DNA from: Siderastrea siderea
Lineage: Eukaryota; Cnidaria; Anthozoa; Scleractinia; Rhizangiidae
Assembly (NCBI GenBank): GCA_964030785.1
Contig: OZ034968.1
Location: 30,488,186 to 30,552,185, forward strand
DNA length: 64,000 nucleotides
Direction: 5' to 3'
Positions within the stretch are counted from its first letter, which is position 1, and each line of letters begins with the position of its first letter. Shown here in pieces: positions 22,801 to 32,233 of this stretch. Under the pieces are notes generated by a model. That model ran no database searches. It had not been told where the DNA came from and was given only the letters and a program-made list of their open reading frames with translations. Position numbers and translations under genes: made by a program.

Positions 22801-24405
22801 AGTTGAAGAGATGTTTAATAACCCAAATTTTATGACGTGATATTATATTGTGAGTCGAGCGGCAGAAAGTCTTCCATTGGTCGAAGAAAATTTGCGATCA
22901 ATTCCCTGCATCAGAGAAAACACATTAAACCGGAGAACGGCCAGTTCGCTGGGAAGCTGAGTTGTCCAAACACAGTTAGTACAGGGCAAGGAAGACTAAA
23001 ACATAGAATTTTCTACTTCTAAAATCAACACAGCGCTGCTACACAGACTTGGCATCTCACGCAATGTTCATCGCGTTTCAGGCCAAATGTGAGATCACGT
23101 GAGCAACGACCAGTGATAATATAGTTGGTCGCAAAGCATTATGGGCGGACCTTTCTTTCCTCCTTGGTGCAAACTCTAGCCAGTTAGTCAGGGAAACCGA
23201 AGACTACGACAAGTGGAAAAGATGATGAGACGAGGAAGTGTGAAAAACAAGGGAAAATATAGGTCCCCTACGCAGCTGTAGTATTAGTGGGGAAGGAGCG
23301 TTGCATGACGACCACTTATCACGGTTGCACAGGAGAGTTAAAAAATGTTGCTCAGGAGAGCATAATGCAAAATAAGGAAAACAGTAAGCAATCAACATGA
23401 AACGACCCCTAAAATTGGTCAGTCAGTGGATAATGGATAACCAATAATGGATAGTGTGTCAATCCTAATGTTAATGTGTTATTCCTTTTCTGTCGCCAGG
23501 CTTACTGATGCAAAATAATTAGGAATACGGAAAAGGAAACAATTTCTGCAAACACAGCAAGTTCATTAAAAGAAAAAAAACTTCATTAGCCCTCGCTGTT
23601 GGCTTTTCTGGTTAATTTACAATAATAAAGGAATCAAATTGTCTAACTGGCGCAAAAACTGATAAAATGTTAATATGCTAAACAATTAATTATAATTACT
23701 TATTAATTATATGAGAAACAGTATCCTTGACTTATTAATTTAGTCCATCGAGTGTTTCCCCATAGTCTTTCAGCCCTTATTTCTCAGAAATAAGCAGTGT
23801 TCAGGAGCACCAAATTGTGATCGAATGAAGACTTGAGTTTTGTCCGGAGTAATATCACCTCAAACTTCCAGCGTAACATGGCAAAATTAATTCCTTGTGT
23901 TTTCGTAGGAGGGGGGGTGGGGAGGGGAGGACAAATGTGTCATTTGGAGTGTGAAATAAGGTCGGCTAGCATTTTCGGAAACCCAGCGGCGGCTCGGAAA
24001 CTCGACGAATGAGACCGTGTTCTTAAAAATCTTCTGCGCCTTAAAAGTTTTAAGCTAAGGATTCCCAACAGATTAAACTGTCTTAGCATTCTCAAATACG
24101 TACTTTAAAGGCCTTTAACAATCCGAGAAAACAGGAAACGCCGACATTTGAGGTATTTTGATCAGTCAATTCCGACTCGGAGAGTTCGTTGTTTAAAAAA
24201 AGTTGAACTGGAGCTGATCTAGAAAAGTCCGTCGACTAAAACATCGTACCTGTGTTATAGATTGACAAGGTCTCGTATAGTGATCTTATAGACACCAGGA
24301 GTATTCTGTGAATTTCATACGCTTACCGAGGAACCTGAAATCCCTAACCATCTGAACCATCCAATTTTACTATCCAGTTTTTGCTCCACAGCAGGAATTC
24401 GGCAA

Positions 24406-24411
24406 CAGGCG
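24406..24411. repeat. Left target-site duplication CAGGCG
   Basis: CAGGCG directly abuts the outer end of the left terminal repeat (AGTAGTAAAG) and is repeated exactly after the right end. A 6-bp duplication is the known hallmark of Polinton/Maverick integration. Confidence 0.9.
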
Positions 24412-24752
24412 AGTAGTAAAGGGGGACCGTATGACCCAAATGGAGGCTTCTGATTGGTCGGTGACGTCATGACCGGAACCGGAAGTGACGTGTTTTTTTA
24501 ATAGGGGGAAACCGCTGACCAGTGGGAAAAAGGGGATCGCGGGCTCATACAACCGGAAGTCACGTGATTTGGAAAGGAAAACCGCTGACCAGTGGGAAAA
24601 AAGGGATCGTGGGCTCATACAACCGGAAGTCACGTGATTTGGAAAGGGAAACCGCTGACCAGTTGGAAAAAGGGATCGTGGGCTCAAGGGGAAGTAAACC
24701 CGCTGAGAAAACGTGGGCTCAAAGTCCAAAGTCCAATTGGGGGAACGAGGGT
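24412..24752 (+). repeat. Left terminal inverted repeat (341 bp) with regulatory-site arrays
   Basis: Matches the reverse complement of 46199-46539 with few differences. It holds a CCAAT box (ATTGG, 24453), a palindromic CRE TGACGTCA (24462-24469), and three roughly 70-bp direct repeats built from CCGCTGACCAGT, GGATCG(C/T)GGGCTCA and CCGGAAGTCACGTGA, that is, ETS-like and E-box CACGTG sites. Terminal repeats of protein-primed viruses serve as replication origins; the sites suggest that they also act as enhancers. Confidence 0.92.
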
Positions 24753-24913
24753 GGTCCTTGACTGAAAAACAAGAAAATAAAAAAAATTATTTATTGTCAA
24801 ACTTTTTTTTTCACAACAAGTGAGAGAAAACAAAAATAAGGGTTCCATGATGACTTTGAGTTCCTCTTTGATGTGAGTGTTCCTTTGAGTTCCTTTTAAC
24901 AGACGACAATTCG

Positions 24914-25132
24914 TTAATGTTCAATAGAGGGTCCCCACCATTGTTTTTGACATCGAGTTATTCTTCGCCATTGGTTGTTGTCACGGATCCATTGTTGTAG
25001 TTGACGTTGATGATTTCTCATTAAAGGTATGGCAAAGGAACTGTAGAATGGGGGTGGTGGTGGTGGCGCCAAATGTTCTCGATCACACTGTTCACATTCG
25101 ATGATCTTGTTGGGGCTTTCACTGGTATCCAT
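24914..25132 (-). CDS. Possible 72-residue protein overlapping the 3' end of PolB
   Basis: Starts with ATG at 25132, overlapping the polymerase stop by 14 bp in another frame. It has a CxxC pair (CEQC), a six-proline run and an amphipathic Gln/Arg/Trp-rich C-terminus (QLQQWI...QWWGP). A minus-strand AATAAA lies downstream at about 24786-24791. The frame stays open well past PolB with composition unlike random AT-rich sequence. I do not recognise a family; it may also be chance overlap. Confidence 0.35.
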   Translation of the reverse strand: MDTSESPNKIIECEQCDREHLAPPPPPPFYSSFAIPLMRNHQRQLQQWIRDNNQWRRITRCQKQWWGPSIEH

Positions 25133-28100
25133 AAGGGTAGGTTTGAAAGGTGTGTGGATCCACGACTCTCTTGTCGTACACGAGCTGGTATCGTTTGTAC
25201 TCTGGGAAGGTGTACAGTTGGTAGTGTTTGGGATCGCGCACAATTTGGTGGGTCTTGATGACTTGGGTCTGGCGTGGTTTCTGCAGTGGCTTCTGGATTT
25301 CGTCGAGGACATTCTGACGCATGATGTTGTAATTCAATTGGGTTTTGCCTTCGCTGTTAAGGCGGAACCCCCTCACCTTGCACTCAACGTGGCCCTTCTG
25401 GGTTTGGTATCCATAGTTCTTGGGGCCCCCTGAGACAAATTCTACGATGTAATCCTCCTTGTCCAATTCACTCGTAAACTCGCCGAGGTAATCGCCCAAG
25501 ACCGGGATGGATTGATTCTCGGTTGTCCAATAGATGACGGAGTCCGTGTCGTAGTAGAGGACACGTTCCCCTAGCTGTTCCAGGGCTGCATACAGGCGGA
25601 GCCGAGCCCAACAGGTCGTAAAACACGCCACGAAGATATTGAGGTTCGGTGACACGGGGATGTCTTCGTCTTGGTACTGGTAATGCACCTCCACTAATTG
25701 CTCGTTTATAACGGAGACGTGACGTACGTCCAACGTACTGGTATCTAGAAAACGGTGGAAGGCTTGAGGGTCGTCAAACGTTTCGACTTGGGTCTTGTTG
25801 AGTCGTTGTCCAAACTTGCCCCACATGGAATTGAGCATCATTTTAGCGAGGGTACGCAGCCCCGGGTTCTTTTGGATGTTGGCGTACTCCAATTGAATGC
25901 CTTCATGCTCGAAGTACTCTCGAAGGTATTGCTGACGTTTGGTTTCGTCGTCACCGACCCAGGATGGCCACCCGCTGGCTTCTTGCTTAATTTTTAACCA
26001 GGTGTTTACGTAGTCCTTAAAGAGGCCCTCACACGTCTCGTCAAAATGCCAGACCTCATAGATGTACAGGATGTCGTACCCCAAGTCCACCGCTTTAGAT
26101 AATTCGGGGGTACACCATGTTCCCGTCAAGGCTCGCTGTTCGTCGGTGTGCACACATTCTGCTCATCTGTCTAAGGGTCGTTTGACCATCTCTTGTTCCA
26201 CACAGGCAGCACAGAGAGGAAAAAGGAGTTTGGAGGCATGACGGTAAGGCAGGACAGGATGGTAGAGTTGACGTGGCGGCAGGACTTTGCATTGGACAAG
26301 ACCAAAGTACTGACGGATGTCGGTGTGTCCCGGATTGAAGATGAAACGAGGATGGCCTTTGGGGTACACACAGGTCTTGTTCACCCAGGGGTACAAGGAG
26401 GTCACATCAATGTAATGTATTTGTTGATTGGGTGTCACGTGATGGTACAGTTTCACGGCATTGGTACGACCCCCACAGAAAGCGTCACGGGGGTTGAGAG
26501 GTTCTGTCAACTCAAGGGTCCCCAGGTAAGTTCTGATGTCCAAGGAGGTGTCTTTGAGACGGGACCAATCACATTCCCACATTTCTATGACATGGTATCC
26601 GAGCTCTCTTAACTGTTGGGTTCTTTGCTGGGTGGTCTCGTAGACATCTTGCATGGTTCGATCATAGTGACGTAGATGGCTTTCGTGACGAATGGGGAAA
26701 CAGCGACGACACCCATGCCAGAAACACCCGTGAAATTCGTAGATGGTGTTGGTACTGGCATCGAAACCATCGACATGGAAGTTAGTGCCAGGGATGCAAT
26801 ACTCGCCGGCATTACGGGCATGTTGAATTGTGTTTTGTTGTTGGGCACACCAGGTTAACCATTCCAGGGCCACTTTGGAGTAGTTGATATTGTTCTTCCA
26901 CCCACGCACGGGTTCACTGGCAATACTGTTGGGGATCATGCGATTCATGCGTAGATCGCGGTTACAGGCAGAAGCAATGGTGATGTGGTCGAAGGGGTTG
27001 AAGCCCGTGAGCGTTTCAAACAATCGTTTGAATGTCAAGCATCCTTCTTTCAAGAGACGTACATCCGATTTGCAGTACTTAACCAGTTCTTTGCGGAAGT
27101 TAAAGACCAGGTCGCGTTGCTCTTGATGCCAGGTTTCCAAGGCTTGCTTGCCTTCGGGGGACATGGTTTCAGGCATGTAGTAATCGAGGGCCGGGATGGG
27201 GCCTACGTAGTTTTGATGGTCTGGATGATTGAACTTGTGGGGGAAGTACCCTTTGCAGGCATCGGTCAATCCAAAGGTTTTGGGAAACGCCGATAGAGGC
27301 ATCTGGAAGAAACTCAAAGAGTCGATGAAGCGGATACGGTCATGCTTGATTTGCAAGAGTTTACACCCGTTCCGGAGCTGGTTGACGATCCTATTGTCAC
27401 CATAATATTGATGAATGATAAAGTAACCATCGTACCCTTGGAAGTTATGGGCCAACACATTAACTTGGCGGGTATCATTTAGTGTCAAAGTATCCAACCA
27501 TTCCAGGAAATCTCGGACGCAATGGTTGCCATGGAAACACAGGGGTTGGTCATCGTCTTCGGTTTCGGCCACGACGAGGTTCGCAATGTGTTGTTCTTGG
27601 GGTTGCATGGCTTCAATATCAAAGAAGACATGAAGGGGTGGTATGCTGTCCTCCTCATCGTCTTCCTCCTCCTTCTCGGGTGTGGTATCCACCCTACGTT
27701 TAGGGCGAGGCCCTCGTTGTCGTTTCCTCTTTCTTTTCTTCTTGTCTTGAGTGGCTATTTGAATAAAACAACGATGAGTTGCACCGTCCACGTACTCATG
27801 ACAACAGGGACAATCAATGTAGCCACATTGATGGTTGTCAATGTGGCGAGCAGGAAGGAGGAGGAGGCATTGAGCACAGCGACGGCGCCGAAAGCAGACG
27901 GAGTAGTCTAGGTTGGTCACGGGTTTGCCGGCGGGGTCCTTGACCAGATGCATTTGGAAACAGGTGTCTCCAAAAAAGTCCCGATGACATTGTTGACAAC
28001 GTTGCGTGGCTTTCTGGCCTCGAGGGTACGCCTCCAGGAAATCAGGGCACTCTTTCTGCCGACAGGCTCCGCACAACTTTTTCTTGGTACATCGATGCTT

Positions 28101-29228
28101 CCCCTCCTCGTTATAGGGTTTCCAACAATGGGCACAGACGTAACCGGCTCCGAAAAAGCCTGGCAACTTGGTAATGACATCATAATGGCCTTTCTCGTGC
28201 AACAGGATCAATTGTTTGTCTTGAAGGGGACCAAAGGTGGTGATGTGAAAAGAACGGTCGGCATCCACCAACAGGATCTGGTAACCGGTCAGGGAAGGAG
28301 TGGTACTGAATTGGGTCAAGGCATCGTAGCCACAAGGGCCGAGGGGCACCTGAGCTTCATTCTGGAGCTCCAGAGCTAGGGTTCTCTGGATTGTCCGTGC
28401 TTGTCGAATGGATGACCATTTCGGGTGTTGGTCCACGCGAGCTTTGGCAGTGACGAGGGCTCTGGCACAACAGAGTTCATCCCTGTTTTGGATCTGGATG
28501 ATGGAACGTTTCTTGGGTATTAAATTTCGTAGAGGTTGATGTCCGGGTTTCTCCTGGCGTGGTTTGCCGGTTCCTTGAGGGGCATGATGGACTTGAGTAA
28601 TGGAGACTTGAAAGGAGTCGTCCATTTCAAATTGTTCATTGCTGTTGAGGGCTTGGGCTAAACGTTGGAATAAAGCCTCGACACGGTCGCCGCCTTGGCG
28701 CCATTCTCCTGCACGTAATCCCCAGCCCTGAAAATTATTATGGAGTCTGTTGGAGGCGATGGTAAAGTACAGACGATCTTGATCGTGGAGGGGTGGTGTG
28801 GTGGTGGTCAACACTTGATTCACCGCGCGACGTAACCCCTCTTCTAGAGCTCGAGTCATGCTCTGATTGGGAATGAAATTCCCCCTTTGGTGTAACTGGG
28901 TATTGAAATGACGTTCACGCACTCCCAGACGGTTGCTCAAACGATCGACATAGGGTTGGAGTTCAAACTCGAAGACACCCTCCGCATTGGCATCCAAACC
29001 TCCCCCAGTTTGTTGAAGAAGATGGGTTTGAAACGCACGTTGGCGTTCGAAGCGATCCAAGGCCTCTTCACAAATCTCATCACTGTCCGGCATGTCTTCG
29101 GTACATGGTCCCACACAGGAAGTTGTCTCGTCTTCTGGCTCTGAATCGGACATCTGTAGGCCAAGCAGGGCCAGGACCTCGCTTCTAGCGAGGCCACTAG
29201 GCCCTGCTTCGTCTTGGCGAGAGGACAT
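25119..29228 (-). pseudogene. Protein-primed family B DNA polymerase, interrupted by one in-frame TGA
   Basis: The ORF runs from ATG 29228 to a TGA at 26163-26165 (codon 1022) and continues in the same frame to 25119, about 1,369 codons, the usual Polinton PolB size. Order: N-terminal region, Cys/His zinc-binding segment (about 365-490), basic stretch, 3'-5' exonuclease motifs (DIE 537-539, NFQGYDG near 595-601, YCKSD 718-722), and a VSR-like endonuclease insert with HGCFWHGC (about 785-895). Palm motif A DVTSLYP (941-947), the GGRTNA segment, motif B KMMLNSMWGKFG (about 1129-1140) and motif C YYDTDS (about 1225-1230) follow. Motifs B and C lie after the stop, so the shorter product would be inactive as a polymerase. 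It would replicate the element from its terminal repeats. Only this stop breaks it; readthrough cannot be excluded. Confidence 0.93.
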
Positions 29229-29260
29229 GATCAGATGAACTCACTGGAGATCGGGGCTCT

Positions 29261-29270
29261 GTTTTTATAG
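29261..29270 (-). promoter_or_regulatory. TATA box for the polymerase gene
   Basis: CTATAAAAAC on the minus strand, about 33-42 bp upstream of the polymerase ATG at 29228. Confidence 0.7.
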
Positions 29271-29311
29271 AGAACCAAAAGGTCACGTGCGAGGGGAAGG
29301 AGCCAATCACC

Positions 29312-29533
29312 AAACAGGGCACAGCCTGGCATAACAAGAGGTCATCCCAAACAGGGCACAGCCTGGCATAACAAGAGGTCATCCCAAACAGGGCACAGCC
29401 TGGCATAACAAGAGGTCATCCCAAACAGGGCACAGCCTGGCATAACAAGAGGTCATCCCAAACAGGGCACAGCCTGGCATAACAAGAGGTCATGCCAAAC
29501 AGGGTTCAGCCTGGGATAACAAGAGGTGATGAG
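29312..29533 (+). repeat. Six tandem 37-bp repeats between divergent early genes
   Basis: The unit begins AAACAGGGCACAGCCTGG and ends AAGAGGTCATCCC. Units start at 29312, 29349, 29386, 29423 and 29460 essentially unchanged, and a diverged sixth starts at 29497. They lie between the polymerase promoter (-) and the promoter of the left accessory gene (+). Such iterons could be an enhancer, a protein-binding array or an origin element; this is inference from position. Confidence 0.93.
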
Positions 29534-29630
29534 GAGACCCAGCGGTGCCTTGGGAGGGGAAGAGGAGGGGGGACCCCCCTCCCCCCTCTCTAGTTAGGGT
29601 CCAGGGTGCATGACGGGAATGAATGAGAGA

Positions 29631-29640
29631 CTATAAAACA
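29631..29640 (+). promoter_or_regulatory. TATA box for the left accessory gene
   Basis: CTATAAAACA, 30-39 bp upstream of ATG 29670. A good splice donor (GAGGTGAGT, about 29651-29660) sits between it and the ATG and could mark a leader intron. Confidence 0.65.
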
Positions 29641-29669
29641 GATCGACCCTCGAGGTGAGTCATCTCAAA

Positions 29670-30048
29670 ATGGACGCTGGTCATGAGAAGCTATTAGAAA
29701 GATTCGAAGACTTTGAAGTAGATTTGGAAGTAGAGGAGATCTTGGAGAAAGTGAAGAGGGAGTTGGTGCTCGACCCAAGTGTCGTGGAGTTTGGTGAGAA
29801 GTTAAAGCGAAGAGAGCGGGGACCATGCAAGTCGTGGAACCCCCTCAATGTGACTTGGATGACCTTTCGTTTTTTTTTTTTTTTTTTTTGCAAGAAACTT
29901 ATTGAAAGACATGTCACCCGACGATTGGGAGCAGGTCATGGACGATGTCGAGGATTTTGATGTGGAGGCATTGGTGCCCCCTGATGGCATTGTTCATGAC
30001 ATGTCACCCGACGAGGGTGTCGATTTGATGTATGATTTGGTGTCTTAA
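29670..30048 (+). CDS. Acidic accessory protein at the left end, frame broken at a T20 run
   Basis: ATG 29670 opens a strongly acidic, helical frame (LLERFEDFEVDLEVEEILEK). After about 45 codons the coding-like signal moves to another frame (QVVEPPQCDLDDLS). After a run of twenty T at 29870-29889 a third frame carries an acidic tail with two DMSPD motifs and ends at TAA 30046-30048. Either the run has drifted in length, or part is removed by splicing, since the T-run followed by GCAAG resembles an acceptor. I recognise no family. Small acidic early proteins at one end of adintovirus-like genomes are often regulators of host cell cycle or transcription, but no LxCxE motif is present. Function unassigned. 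Confidence 0.6.
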
Positions 30049-30214
30049 CCCTCGTCTCAGTATTTTGGCAGAACTTTTTTGAAATCATAGGACTATTTGG
30101 CAGAACATTGAATCATTGTGGTAGAACTTTTTTTTTGAAGACACAACTCATGAACCAATGAGACATTTTCATTTTTTATTCTTACTCAACATGTAACTGG
30201 GGATGTTATTAAAT
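30049..30214. other. Convergent gap between plus- and minus-strand transcription units
   Basis: AT-rich spacer with a thrice-repeated TTTGGCAGAAC / GTGGTAGAAC motif near 30063-30130. A minus-strand AATAAA (TTTATT on plus, about 30175-30180) probably serves the phospholipase gene. Confidence 0.5.
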
Positions 30215-30571
30215 TTACAATTTTAAACGTTTCTTGGCTTGCATGATTTTCTTGACCACCCGTTCCGTCTTGTTTTTCTTGCCGGGTAATCGATCAATGG
30301 CTTGGATCATCTTGGTATCGGCTTTCCATTTATCTTGCAAATTCTTAGCACGGCTGTAATCAATGTCGTGTTGCTTAGCAATTTGGTCCAAGCGATTGAT
30401 CCCGGGATCCCCACGTTTGAGACGTTTAGCCAAATGGGTGCCAGGGCCCATGTACTGATAACCGGGCCAATGAAATTCTTTGCCGGTTTTCGCAATCCAT
30501 TTTTGGACATCCAAGGCCCCTCCTCGTTGGGGGCGTTTCCGTTTAATACCCCTTCTCCTCTTGGTGGGCAT
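30215..30571 (-). CDS. Phospholipase A2-domain virion protein
   Basis: 118 residues. After a basic leader ending in QRGG (residues 15-18) comes a parvovirus-VP1u-like phospholipase A2 core. The calcium-loop-like YQYMGPGT is at 38-45, GDPGIN at 54-59, and the catalytic helix motif HDIDY at 68-72 with the His-Asp pair. A Lys-rich tail follows. In parvoviruses this domain acts during entry by modifying endosomal membranes; related domains are known in some Polinton/adintovirus-type genomes. The QRGG looks like a cleavage site for the element's protease, which would release the mature PLA2. It ends the minus-strand late cluster and starts 3 bp after the upstream gene's stop, so polycistronic or closely nested expression is likely. 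Confidence 0.85.
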   Translation of the reverse strand: MPTKRRRGIKRKRPQRGGALDVQKWIAKTGKEFHWPGYQYMGPGTHLAKRLKRGDPGINRLDQIAKQHDIDYSRAKNLQDKWKADTKMIQAIDRLPGKKNKTERVVKKIMQAKKRLKL

Positions 30572-30574
30572 GTT

Positions 30575-31234
30575 TTAGTCACTGTCGTAATCCAATCGAC
30601 GTCGTAACTTTTTGCCACGAGCCCAATCTTCCCAACCGGGTAAAGGTTTCAATCGTTCCACTTCTCGGGCGGGTGCTTTGCCTTTGCCTTTGCCTTTGCC
30701 TTTCGTGAAACCACTTTCGGCTAAATGCTTTTCCCAAGTCTTGCGACGTTCTCGCACGGCTTCTAAACGCGATTGTAGATCCCCTCGACTGGTGGATGGG
30801 CTCCCTTTCTTGACAATCTTACTGGTAGTGGCTGCTCCTTTGCCTTTCTTGGTTGCAGGGGTAATGGGAGGTTTGGGAGTCGACGGGCTGCCTTTTATCA
30901 TGCGCTTCAACCATTGTTCCACAGGTCCCGTCACCAAATCCCCGGCTTCTTCTTCTTCTTCGCCTGGTGGACCACCCGGGGCACCCGGGGCACCAACCCC
31001 CACCCCGCCAGGAAATTGACGAATGCGTTTGGTTAACTTGATTAATTCTTGACTCAACGGTTTGGTTTGAGCATTAACCAGGGCTGGAGGTAATTGGGGG
31101 TTGGCTAATAACACATGTTTTTGGGCGGCGAGCGTTGCGGCTTTGTTCAACAAGGCATTTTCGGTGAGTTCTCCTTTGTAATATTGAATGAGTTGTTCCA
31201 AGTCCTTTTGGGGAATCATGTACACTTCGTCCAT
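30575..31234 (-). CDS. Conserved virion-associated protein with Pro/Gly-rich hinge
   Basis: 219 residues. The N-terminal helical part (about 1-75, PQKDLEQLIQYYKGELTENA... to LTKRIRQF) resembles a conserved protein of cnidarian Polinton elements. It is followed by a Gly/Pro/acidic hinge (GVGVGAPGAPGGPP-EEEEE, about 76-98), and a basic C-terminal half with a GKGKGKGKA run, which suggests nucleic-acid or core binding. Its ATG at 31234 lies inside the end of the upstream zinc-ribbon gene (19-bp overlap). Role inferred from position among structural genes. Confidence 0.7.
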   Translation of the reverse strand: MDEVYMIPQKDLEQLIQYYKGELTENALLNKAATLAAQKHVLLANPQLPPALVNAQTKPLSQELIKLTKRIRQFPGGVGVGAPGAPGGPPGEEEEEAGDLVTGPVEQWLKRMIKGSPSTPKPPITPATKKGKGAATTSKIVKKGSPSTSRGDLQSRLEAVRERRKTWEKHLAESGFTKGKGKGKGKAPAREVERLKPLPGWEDWARGKKLRRRLDYDSD

Positions 31235-31446
31235 GTTCGTTGACTACAGTCGGGGCAAAGTTCCCCGTCTTCCTGGTCACGGCAACTCTTACAAAGACGG
31301 GCCCTCAAGATGTGTTGGTACTCTCGATACAACAGGTGATATTTATGCTTCCAATAATGACACTCGTCTTTCCACTTGTCGGTGGCCCGATTGGCCTCTT
31401 GTAATAGAGTCATCCACGTAGGGAGGGTTAACGAAGACATTGACAT
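31216..31446 (-). CDS. Small zinc-ribbon protein
   Basis: 76 residues from ATG 31446 (an upstream in-frame extension has no better start). A helical Trp/Tyr-rich segment (KWKDECHYWKHKYHLLYREY) is followed by a C-terminal CKSC-x7-CPDC pair that would bind one zinc ion. It overlaps both neighbours by about 19 bp. Function unknown; DNA binding or a structural role are both possible. Confidence 0.65.
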   Translation of the reverse strand: MSMSSLTLPTWMTLLQEANRATDKWKDECHYWKHKYHLLYREYQHILRARLCKSCRDQEDGELCPDCSQRTWTKCT

Positions 31447-31745
31447 AGCACCTCGTGAAGTCCTTGAAACAACCCTTGTCCTTTTTGTTGGACTAACCAC
31501 TGACGACGTTTTTTGACGGAATGTCGACGACGTCCCAAATCACGTAGTACCTTTTTATAGGGTTGAAGTTTAGCCAGCATGGGTGGGGTGACGGGAATCT
31601 TGTTTTTTAAAAAGTTCAACACCAATTCACTCACAGCATTGATTTGATCGGCATTGGCATGTTGTAACAATTCTTGACGTTTGGAACCATTGGCTTCTTG
31701 TAACATGGACCGTAAAAACGGGAATTGACGTCGAAGACGTTGCAT
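31428..31745 (-). CDS. Conserved small structural protein
   Basis: 105 residues starting with ATG 31745. It has an N-terminal basic patch (MQRLRRQF), a helical middle (ELLQHANADQINAVSELVLNFLKN) and a basic segment GRRRHSVKKRRQWLVQQKGQG. Proteins of this shape, ending in a K-x-GG/GxG motif and a short hydrophobic tail, recur in cnidarian Polinton elements. KGQG at about residues 88-91 may be a protease site. Likely a minor virion or core protein. Confidence 0.65.
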   Translation of the reverse strand: MQRLRRQFPFLRSMLQEANGSKRQELLQHANADQINAVSELVLNFLKNKIPVTPPMLAKLQPYKKVLRDLGRRRHSVKKRRQWLVQQKGQGLFQGLHEVLCQCLR

Positions 31746-31748
31746 CCT

Positions 31749-31913
31749 TTATCGGTGACGACGACGATACCGTTGATTGGCTTTTTGAATCGTGCGTTTT
31801 ATACGTTTATCCGTTTCCAAGGCCGCGGCTTTCCCCAATCCTACCATGGCGGGGACCAATAGATTTAAAAAACCTCCTCGTTGACGACGGCGTCGTCTTC
31901 TCCTCCTCACCAT
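31749..31913 (-). CDS. Very small basic core-like protein (54 residues)
   Basis: ATG 31913, stop TAA 31749-31751. Eight successive arginines, then QRGG, a hydrophobic stretch (FLNLLVPAMVGLGKAAAL) and a basic tail ending RRRHR. It is built like the adenovirus pX/mu-type core peptides: a basic precursor leader cut after GG, then a short amphipathic peptide. It fits exactly between neighbours (3-bp gap upstream of the 31745 start, 7-bp overlap with the next gene). Confidence 0.7.
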   Translation of the reverse strand: MVRRRRRRRRQRGGFLNLLVPAMVGLGKAAALETDKRIKRTIQKANQRYRRRHR

Positions 31914-32233
31914 GGTCGACCCGTCAATAGCCGTTGAAGGGCTTTGTCTTGTTTGATGAGGTCTTGCGTCTCTTTATAACCTTGACGGGTATTGCGTTTG
32001 AAATCGGACCACCAACCCCCACCTCGTTGTCGTCGGTAATGTTGTACATTATCGGTAATGCCTTTCAAGGCTTGACCGCCTAATTTGCCTAAAGCCAGTC
32101 CAAACCCAGGCGCTGGACCTGATAGAAACATACTCATGCCATGGGCAATTTTATCCACCAAACGGGGTTTGCGACGCATTAAAGCCCCTCCTCGTTGTTT
32201 CCTTTTTCTGCGTTGACGTCGAAGACGTTTCAT
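31907..32233 (-). CDS. Basic virion protein with two GG cleavage motifs
   Basis: 108 residues from ATG 32233, chosen over the GTG four codons upstream. A basic leader RRKRKQRGG is followed by a hydrophobic/Gly-rich segment (HGMSMFLSGPAPGFGLALGKLGGQALKG). A second RRQRGGG precedes a Trp-rich amphipathic tail. The two RGG sites suggest processing by the adenain-like protease, as in adenovirus pVI/pX precursors; a membrane-active or core role is inferred. Confidence 0.7.
   Translation of the reverse strand: MKRLRRQRRKRKQRGGALMRRKPRLVDKIAHGMSMFLSGPAPGFGLALGKLGGQALKGITDNVQHYRRQRGGGWWSDFKRNTRQGYKETQDLIKQDKALQRLLTGRPW

Larger units (their letters stand above)
15220..24405. other. Repeat-rich intergenic or intronic region, no supported gene
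   Basis: Immediately upstream of the TPR-CHAT exon, so part may be its first intron. No open frame here looks coding. Contents: a repeat at 15590-15910 shared with 48.3-48.6 kb, a C-run near 15990-16007 and G-run near 17214-17226, a tandem duplication at 19.1-19.6 kb, an inverted-repeat element at 19989-20861, (ATT)n microsatellites at 21.75-21.91 kb and a 218-bp satellite at 22.07-22.8 kb. The sequence 23.1-24.4 kb shows nothing I recognise. Confidence 0.65.
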
